Assembly: GCF_900182635.1 (NCBI RefSeq) | Contig: NZ_FXTD01000006.1 | Span: forward strand, 1-64,000 | DNA length: 64,000 bases | Source: Halorubrum cibi | GTDB lineage: Archaea > Halobacteriota > Halobacteria > Halobacteriales > Haloferacaceae | Direction: 5' to 3' | Shown: positions 58,833 to 64,000 of the stretch, one piece after another | Layout of the letters: the number at the start of each line of letters is the position of its first letter | Position numbering within the stretch: position 1 is the first letter of the stretch | The notes under the pieces: model-generated | Told to the model about the DNA's origin: nothing | The model's database searches: none | The model's input: only the letters and a program-made list of their open reading frames with translations | Translations under genes and position numbers: made by a program

Positions 58833-60095
58833 ATGGAGGTTGACCGAACAGTTCCCGTCAAACTCGACGTTCCCGACGACCGGCGGGACGACCTCCATCA
58901 GACCATCGAACAGTTCAACCACGCAGTCAACTACACCGTCCAGAACGGCAGGGACGAGTCAGGGTACTTCGTTCTCAACAAGTCCAAAATACACGACAAA
59001 GTGTACTACGACCTCAGAGACGAAACCGACCTTCCTGCCAACCTCTGTGTTCGCGCCTACTCGAAAGCCGTTGAAATGCTCAAGAGTACCGTCGCAGACT
59101 GGAAGAAAGGCAACAGTCGCCCCGTCCCTCAGTACACCCAACCATCAGCGGTGTATGACAAGCGAACGCTGACTATCAAGGACAGGTCGGCCACACTCTC
59201 AACCGTCAACGGTCGAGTCGCCGTGGACTACGTTCTCGGAGACTACCAGAAATCCTACCTCGATGACGACGACTATGAGAAGCGAATGGGGACGCTCCAC
59301 TACCGCGAGGACGAGGATGCGTTCTACCTCCACATCGTCGTTCGGAAAGAGGTGGAATCGGCAGAGAGCGACAGCGTGTTGGGGGTGGACTTGAACCTGA
59401 AGAACGTCGCCGTCACAAGCACGGGACGCTTTTTCGATGGCGGCGACTTGTTGTGGGGTCAGAATCACTACTTCCGCGTTCGGAGAGCCTTACAGCACAA
59501 AGGCACTCGCTCCGCCAAACGGACACTCGAAGGAGTGTCGGGGCGAGAAAACCGCTTCGTGCTGAACCAACTCCACACGATTTCTCGCGGAGTAGTCGAA
59601 GAAGCCCTCGAACACGACTGCGGATACATCGCTGTCGAACGCCTCACCAACATCCGTGAGCACATGTCGAATCGGAATCGACAAGTGAAGCGTCAGATGC
59701 ACAACTGGGCGTTCCGCCTCCTACAAGAACAAATCGAGTACAAAGCCCAAGAATACGGCATCGAGCTCGTCGCGGTGAATCCGGCGTTTACAAGCCAAAC
59801 GTGTTCTCGGTGCGGTCATCAGTCGAGTACAAACCGCGATAGCAAGACTGGTTGGTTCGAGTGCAACGATTGCGGGCAGGAGTACGACGGTGATTACAAC
59901 GCGGCGAAGAACATCGGAATGCGATTAGTAACTTTACCAGAGGGCAAACGCCCCTCTGGGTTGGGCCACGGTCAACTGGCCCTGAAGTCTGGGACGTTGA
60001 ACGCGAGTGGCGAGTACACCGCCCACCGAGCTTCGGTCAGAGCGGGAGTCCACGGACAAGCCCCGTCCTCAAACGCGAGCGCAAGCGAGCGTTAG
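58833..60095 (+). CDS. tnpB: IS200/IS605-type RNA-guided endonuclease TnpB
   Basis: A 420-residue TnpB with an intact catalytic set: RuvC D186 (VLGVDLNLKN), E269 (YIAVERL) and D354 (DGDYNAAKN), and the zinc finger C324, C327, C344, C347. TnpB nucleases use an RNA overlapping the 3' end of the gene and the element's right end as guide. No tnpA transposase is near, so it is an IS1341-like element mobilised in trans or immobile. The gene is less GC-rich than neighbours and uses more A/T-ending codons, showing horizontal origin. Its stop lies inside the right-end hairpin. Confidence 0.95.
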   Translation: MEVDRTVPVKLDVPDDRRDDLHQTIEQFNHAVNYTVQNGRDESGYFVLNKSKIHDKVYYDLRDETDLPANLCVRAYSKAVEMLKSTVADWKKGNSRPVPQYTQPSAVYDKRTLTIKDRSATLSTVNGRVAVDYVLGDYQKSYLDDDDYEKRMGTLHYREDEDAFYLHIVVRKEVESAESDSVLGVDLNLKNVAVTSTGRFFDGGDLLWGQNHYFRVRRALQHKGTRSAKRTLEGVSGRENRFVLNQLHTISRGVVEEALEHDCGYIAVERLTNIREHMSNRNRQVKRQMHNWAFRLLQEQIEYKAQEYGIELVAVNPAFTSQTCSRCGHQSSTNRDSKTGWFECNDCGQEYDGDYNAAKNIGMRLVTLPEGKRPSGLGHGQLALKSGTLNASGEYTAHRASVRAGVHGQAPSSNASASER

Positions 60096-60110
60096 GGCGG
60101 GGTAGTTGAC
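60055..60110 (+). mobile_element. right end of TnpB element and candidate omega-RNA 3' scaffold
   Basis: A 42-nt hairpin (60061-60102) pairs CCCCG/CGGGG and TCCT/AGGG arms around gcgagcgcaagcgagcgt. It includes the last codons of tnpB and the stop codons of both tnpB (60093-60095, plus) and the lrp-type gene (60092-60094, minus). In IS605-type systems the omega-RNA ends with this structure and a guide of about 16-20 nt from the flanking DNA. The guide here would begin near 60103-60110 and lie in the lrp-type gene. The precise boundary is inferred. Confidence 0.6.
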
Positions 60111-60589
60111 TCGGTCAGCTCATCGATCAGCGTGTCGAGATCGTAGGTCGCCGGCGCGCGCGACTCGTCGCGGAGGGTGGAGATGGTGAACGTCGAATTG
60201 GTTCGCTCGACGCCGTCTATCGCCTCGAACTCGCTGATGAGTCGTTCGACGGTGTCCGACGAGGAGAGCCGCGCGATGACGACGAAGTCGGTCTCGCCCA
60301 TCGTGAAGAACGCCTCGGTGACCCCTTCGATGTCGAGGAGCCGTTCGGCGAACTCCTCGTGGGAGTCGTCGTAGTCGGCGAGCACCTCGACGATGACGGT
60401 GACGCCGAGCCCGAGCGCCTCGTGATCGAAGTCGTAGAGGTCGTTCTCTATCACCCCCGACTCTCGGAGGTTGTTCAGCCGGTAGTGGATCGTCGACACA
60501 GGGATGCCCGTGGCCTCGTGAAGCGCCTCCGGGCTCCCGGTTCCCAGATCCGCGATCGCCTTCAACAGTCGCACGTCGCGCTCGTCCAT
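60092..60589 (-). CDS. Lrp/AsnC-family transcriptional regulator
   Basis: A 165-residue regulator: N-terminal winged helix (DVRLLKAIADLGTGSPEALHEATGIPVST, HYRLNNLRESGVIEN) and C-terminal RAM/AsnC ligand domain (GVTVIVEVLADYDDSHEEFA, TMGETDFVVIARLSS). Amino-acid-responsive control is known for the family. The last residues (TTPP) and the stop come from the TnpB element's right end, so the original C-terminus was probably longer or different. Divergent from the EamA exporter, a common regulator/target pairing. TATA tatata at about 60615-60620. Confidence 0.9.
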   Translation of the reverse strand: MDERDVRLLKAIADLGTGSPEALHEATGIPVSTIHYRLNNLRESGVIENDLYDFDHEALGLGVTVIVEVLADYDDSHEEFAERLLDIEGVTEAFFTMGETDFVVIARLSSSDTVERLISEFEAIDGVERTNSTFTISTLRDESRAPATYDLDTLIDELTESTTPP

Positions 60590-60772
60590 GTTCGGCGTTC
60601 GAGTTACGGATCCGTATATATTCCGACCGACATACTCGGAGTATAATTCAACATCGGCCGATCAATTCGGATCGATGTTGGAGATGCCTCATATGTATGT
60701 TTATTCATTCAAAATATCGTCCTCTGTAAGAGATTAGTTTAAATATATCCTCGTAAGTGGTTGTAGTATCCA
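60590..60772. promoter_or_regulatory. lrp-type/eamA divergent promoter with palindromes
   Basis: An AT-rich 183-base region. The regulator TATA is tatata (60615-60620), about 27 bases before its ATG. The exporter TATA is tttaaatatat (60739-60749), about 27 bases before its ATG. A perfect palindrome ATACTC-G-GAGTAT lies at 60632-60644, and arms AACATCG/CGATGTT at about 60650-60656 and 60673-60679. These are candidate operators for the adjacent Lrp-type protein. Confidence 0.65.
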
Positions 60773-61753
60773 ATGTACTCGAAAGACCTCCTTTCATCTC
60801 CCACCGTCGCCGTCGGCGCGTTCCTGCTGCTCGCGACGCTGTGGGGCAGTTCGTTCGTCGCGATCGAGGCCGGATTGGCGTACTTTCCGCCACTGCTCTT
60901 CGCGGGGATTCGATACGCGCTCGCCGGAATCGCCGTGCTGGCGTACGCGACCGTCGTCTCCGACCGCTGGGTCCCACGTGGTCGCGACGAGTGGCTCGGC
61001 GTCGGCATCGCCGGCGGGTTCGTGATAGCGGCGTACCACGGCCTCCTGTACGTGGGCGAACTTCACGTCTCGGGGGCGATCGCCGCCGTGATCGTCAGTC
61101 TCTCGCCGGTGTTGACCGCCGCGTTCGCCGCGCTCCTGTTGCCCAACGAGCGGATCGGAGCCCTCGAGATAGCCGGGTTCGTCCTCGGCGTGGTCGGCGT
61201 CGCCGTGATCGCCGACCCCGGTGGAGCGGGGCTCGCGACCGCCGGCGGAGCGGGTTTCCTCGGCTTTCTCTCCCCGGAGTTTCTGGGCGTCGCGCTGGTG
61301 TTCCTCTCCGCGGTCTCCTTTTCGGTGGGAGCCGTCCTCCTGCGTCCGCTTCGAACGGACCTCCCGATCGCCGCGCTCCAGGGGTGGGCGATGGTCACCG
61401 GCGCGGGACTGCTCTTCGGCGGGGCGGCCGTCACCGGCGAGTCGCCCGCGTCGATCGTGTGGAACGCGACCTCGATGGTCTCGTTGGCGTATCTCACCGT
61501 CCTCTCGGGGATCGTCGGGTTCCTCCTCTACTTCGCGCTCCTCGACGCGGTCGGCCCGACCCAGCTCCACCTCGTGAGCTACGTCGAGCCGCTCGTCGCC
61601 GCCGTCGGGAGCTGGGTCGTGCTCGGACACCTGATCGGCGGGGAGGCGATCCTCGGGTTCGTCGCCATTCTCGCCGGCTTCGCCGCACTGGAGCGCCGCG
61701 AGATCGCCGCCTACCTCGCGACGCACCGCGATTTCGGGCCGATCCGGTCGTAG
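60773..61753 (+). CDS. EamA-family (DMT) exporter
   Basis: A 326-residue protein with ten hydrophobic helices in two EamA repeats. Landmarks: LLATLWGSSFVAIEAGLAYF at the start and GILGFL-like LSGIVGFLLYFALLDAVG and YVEPLVAAVGSWVVLGH in the second repeat. Family members export amino acids and metabolites. The divergent Lrp/AsnC regulator suggests an amino-acid-responsive exporter. Confidence 0.88.
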   Translation: MYSKDLLSSPTVAVGAFLLLATLWGSSFVAIEAGLAYFPPLLFAGIRYALAGIAVLAYATVVSDRWVPRGRDEWLGVGIAGGFVIAAYHGLLYVGELHVSGAIAAVIVSLSPVLTAAFAALLLPNERIGALEIAGFVLGVVGVAVIADPGGAGLATAGGAGFLGFLSPEFLGVALVFLSAVSFSVGAVLLRPLRTDLPIAALQGWAMVTGAGLLFGGAAVTGESPASIVWNATSMVSLAYLTVLSGIVGFLLYFALLDAVGPTQLHLVSYVEPLVAAVGSWVVLGHLIGGEAILGFVAILAGFAALERREIAAYLATHRDFGPIRS

Positions 61754-61872
61754 CGGCTCGGAGGACGCACTTGCCGTCGAAGCGCGTGGATCGACGCGAC
61801 ACGGACCTGCCGGTGTCGCCCTGCGAGGAATGCTCGGCGCCGGTCACCGCGTCCGATCCCGAGTACCCGATC

Positions 61873-62445
61873 TCACTCCGGGAGATCGCCCGTGATCCCC
61901 GTCCGGAGGTCACGACCGAGATAGTGGCCGACGAGTCCACAGAGGAGTCCGACTCCGCCGCCGACCGCGAGAAGCGGGAGCCCCCACTGGCCGAGGTAGT
62001 CGATTCCGATCGGGAGGAACCCGATTCCGAGCACGCTCGAGACGGCAGTTCCGGCCCCCGCGAGCGCCCCGGCGAGACCCGTTTCCACGTAGTTTGACGA
62101 GGAGAACGCCAGCCCGACGAGAAACGTCCCGAGCAGTACGCCTGCGACGGCGCCGATCGTCCCGCCGACGAGCGGAACCAGCCCGGCGAGGACGGTACCG
62201 ACGGCGACGGCGACGACGGCGACGCCGAACGCCTTCAACGAGAACCAGCGACCGTCGACGCCGACCCGACCGCCTCCGCTCGACCCGGACACGGAACCCG
62301 CGTCCGCGGGGGCGGTCGAGTCCGTGGAAGCACCGGATCTACCTCCTGAGAGGTCGTCGTCGAGGAGGTCGTCGAGGTCGTCGAGCGGATCGCCCTCTCC
62401 GGCGTCGACCGCCTCTTCGGCGTCCCGCTCCTTGGAGGGTTGCAT
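61873..62445 (-). CDS. Gly-rich membrane protein of unknown function
   Basis: A 190-residue protein: acidic, Ser-rich cytoplasmic N-terminus (1-70), then about four hydrophobic Gly/Ala-rich helices (AFGVAVVAVAVGTVLAGLVP, IGAVAGVLLGTFLVGLAF, LPLLAVGGGVGLLCGLVGHY). Reminiscent of DUF456-type proteins but not firmly assigned. Convergent with eamA. Confidence 0.72.
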   Translation of the reverse strand: MQPSKERDAEEAVDAGEGDPLDDLDDLLDDDLSGGRSGASTDSTAPADAGSVSGSSGGGRVGVDGRWFSLKAFGVAVVAVAVGTVLAGLVPLVGGTIGAVAGVLLGTFLVGLAFSSSNYVETGLAGALAGAGTAVSSVLGIGFLPIGIDYLGQWGLPLLAVGGGVGLLCGLVGHYLGRDLRTGITGDLPE

Positions 62446-62549
62446 GTCTCCGGATCCGGTACGTGAGGTCTTGTGTCTTGTGCCGAGAGGGATCGCGCCG
62501 ATTCACCGGAAATCAGGTGTCGACGGCGGCCCACGGTCGGGCCGTCCCC

Positions 62550-63542
62550 TCATATCGTGTCTTTCACACCCAGAACCCGCTCTTCCGCCTCGCGGCCGGG
62601 GTCCCACTCGCTGCCGTCACGGTCGGACTCGCGGTGGTCGGCGACGCTCCGCGCCATCGCCTCCTCGACGGGCGTCGACTCCCAGCCGAGGTCGGCGAGC
62701 GCGCACGTGTCGAGCAGGTGCGGGTACTCCCGGTACAGCGTGAAGTCGGATGGCTCGAGCCCGCCCGCCGCGAGGGCGTCCGCGCTCGCTGGCACGACCG
62801 TACACGTCGTGTCGGCGACCGCGGCTATCGTCTCCAGCGTCTCCTCGAGGGTGAGCGCTCGACGGTCACCGACGTTGTACGCCGCGCCGGGATCGCCCCG
62901 TTCGGCGACGACCCGGAGCGCTCGCGCCACGTCCTCGACGTACGCCCGGTGCCAGAGGTTCTGGCCGTCGCCGGGGACGACCACGCGGTCGCACGTGAGG
63001 ACGCGGTCGATCCAGTAGTCGAGTCGCTCGGTGTGATCGTGGGGACCGTACACGATACACGGCCTGACGGCCATGGCGTTGACCCCGTCCTCGGCGGCGG
63101 CGAAGACCCCCCGGTCTCCCGCGGCCTTCCGGTTGCCGTAGGTCGCGTCGCTATCGTCGGTCGCCTGTTCGGACGTACACTCCTCGAGAGGCGTCTCGCC
63201 CTCGCGTTTCGGGACGTGCTCGGCCCCGTAGGCCGCCCCGGAGGAGACGTACACGTAGGCGTCGACGTCGGCGAAGAGATCGGTCGCGGCCTCGACGTCG
63301 GCGGGGTGGTACGCCACGCAGTCGATCACGACGTCGGGATCCGCCGACAGCTTCGCGGCCTCCAGGTCGCGGTCGTTCGTCCGGTCGCCGTCGACGTGCG
63401 AGACTCGATCGTCGTCCGCGAACGGGTCCTCGCGGTTCCCGCGGGTCAGCGTCGTAACTCGGTAGTCGTTCTCGATGAGATCCTCGACCGCGTGTCGGCC
63501 GATGAATCGCGTGCCGCCGATGACGAGCGCCGTGTCGGTCAT
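62550..63542 (-). CDS. NAD-dependent epimerase/dehydratase family protein
   Basis: A 330-residue extended SDR. The N-terminal cofactor motif is LVIGGTRFIGRHAVE (GGTRFIG type), catalytic YGNRK (Tyr-x3-Lys) occurs near residue 139, and the substrate region RPCIVYGPHDHTERLDYW follows. It resembles the RNA-binding/CSP41-like and sugar-nucleotide epimerase group. Substrate unknown. Confidence 0.88.
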   Translation of the reverse strand: MTDTALVIGGTRFIGRHAVEDLIENDYRVTTLTRGNREDPFADDDRVSHVDGDRTNDRDLEAAKLSADPDVVIDCVAYHPADVEAATDLFADVDAYVYVSSGAAYGAEHVPKREGETPLEECTSEQATDDSDATYGNRKAAGDRGVFAAAEDGVNAMAVRPCIVYGPHDHTERLDYWIDRVLTCDRVVVPGDGQNLWHRAYVEDVARALRVVAERGDPGAAYNVGDRRALTLEETLETIAAVADTTCTVVPASADALAAGGLEPSDFTLYREYPHLLDTCALADLGWESTPVEEAMARSVADHRESDRDGSEWDPGREAEERVLGVKDTI

Positions 63543-63626
63543 ACCGGTCCTCCGGCGGGCGACGGCAAAAGCGTGGCCGAAGCGGAAGCGAGGGTCGTTC
63601 CCGCGATCTCGCGGGCCGCGTCGAGG

Positions 63627-63782
63627 CTAGTCGTCCGCCTCGCCGTCGGTGTCGCGCGGGCCGTCGCCGCGCCACCGCCTGTACAGGAGGTACGCCACCA
63701 CGAACCCGCCGCCCCAGTAGGCGACAGCGAGGAGGGCGATCCGGAGCCCCGTGAGGAGCTCCGTCGTCGGGATCCCTGCCAT
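63627..63782 (-). CDS. small single-pass membrane protein
   Basis: A 51-residue protein: MAGIPTTELLTGLRI, one transmembrane helix (ALLAVAYWGGGFVVAYLLY), then a basic/acidic tail (RRWRGDGPRDTDGEADD). TATA gtttatcc (minus; about 63806-63813) is at the leaderless distance, which selects this Met over the longer frame. Function unknown. Confidence 0.7.
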   Translation of the reverse strand: MAGIPTTELLTGLRIALLAVAYWGGGFVVAYLLYRRWRGDGPRDTDGEADD

Positions 63783-63862
63783 ACGCCGACTCGGCGCCTC
63801 GGAGGGATAAACGCACCGAGAGAGGGACAACTACAGGGTACCGGAGTCCGTACCGCCGAGAC

Positions 63863-64000
63863 ATGAGCGAGATCCGTCGACGGCGACCGTGGCTCGCCGT
63901 GCTGTTAGCGCTGTTGATATCCGGGCTCGGCCACGCGTACCTCCGGCGGTGGGCCCGCGCGTTCGGCTGGTACGCCGTGATCACGGCGACGCTCGTCTTC
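63863..64000 (+). CDS. partial membrane protein cut by window end
   Basis: The first 46 codons of a plus-strand gene: MSEIRRRRPWLAVLLALLIS then GLGHAYLRRWARAFGWYAVI. A basic N-terminus and hydrophobic helices match the start of haloarchaeal small multi-pass proteins with this opening. The C-terminus is outside the window. Confidence 0.65.
   Translation, partial: MSEIRRRRPWLAVLLALLISGLGHAYLRRWARAFGWYAVITATLVF

Overview
The window is chromosomal DNA of an extremely halophilic archaeon (class Halobacteria), most like Halorubrum or a close relative. The reasons are very high GC, strongly acidic proteins with Asp/Glu-rich linkers, TATA boxes about 27 bases before many start codons (leaderless transcripts), Tat and Tat-lipobox export signals, and haloarchaeal gene neighbourhoods such as SMC-like/rdfA, the three-gene RPA operon, and dpsA near a DtxR-type regulator. 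No virus, plasmid backbone or CRISPR array is visible. The only intact insertion element is a TnpB-only IS200/IS605-type element at about 58.7-60.1 kb.

Layout. 0.1-6.1 kb: a Rad50-like SMC protein divergent from the cell-shape factor rdfA, an enoyl-CoA hydratase, a gene-free AT-rich stretch, rpoL (Rpo11), a glycosyltransferase and a small unknown. 6.2-9.8 kb: an overlapping operon of RPA, RPA-associated protein and phosphoesterase. 9.8-13.9 kb: an envelope or glycolipid cluster with two glycosyltransferases, a sulfatase-like hydrolase and a divergent flippase-like membrane protein. 13.9-18.2 kb: a DUF35/thiolase pair and mutL, whose linker carries seven perfect 33-bp repeats. 18.4-30.8 kb: housekeeping genes (DUF2797, menD, grpE, surE, purD, a DUF255 thioredoxin-like protein, HAD, a geranylgeranyl-reductase-family protein, TRAM). 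30.9-37.3 kb: a sugar-acid dehydratase, PHP phosphoesterase, acetamidase, MFS carrier, cysteine synthase and thioredoxin. 37.5-41.7 kb: tRNA-Tyr, an unknown protein, an Lhr helicase and a small membrane protein. 41.7-44.1 kb: structured non-coding DNA followed by a metal/iron-stress island (dpsA, amphi-Trp protein, a small Cys protein, DtxR-family regulator) marked by palindromic operators. 44.2-55.2 kb: methyltransferase, alcohol dehydrogenase, a glycerophosphodiesterase with a UgpBAEC-type ABC importer, CobW GTPase and a J-domain/ferredoxin fusion. 55.2-64 kb: an apparently degenerate DHH protein, Yip1 and pilin-like membrane proteins, the TnpB element, an Lrp/AsnC regulator divergent from an EamA exporter, an epimerase and small membrane proteins.

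How the genes fit together. GDPD plus UgpBAEC would release and import glycerol-3-phosphate from glycerophosphodiesters. The 42-44 kb island looks like a regulon of the local DtxR-type repressor: two near-identical 16-bp palindromes (TTTAGGC-N2-ACCTAAA) precede the regulator and a small operon, with weaker variants before the regulator and dpsA.

The most unusual material is non-coding. One stretch (32168-32440) between two convergent genes is packed with about ten short hairpins. Two 75-bp copies inside it differ at four positions, two of which form a compensatory pair in a stem. A second region (41750-42042) has overlapping mutually exclusive hairpins followed by a roughly 140-nt long-stem element. 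Three small Cys-containing protein genes were found by direct reading between annotated-size ORFs.
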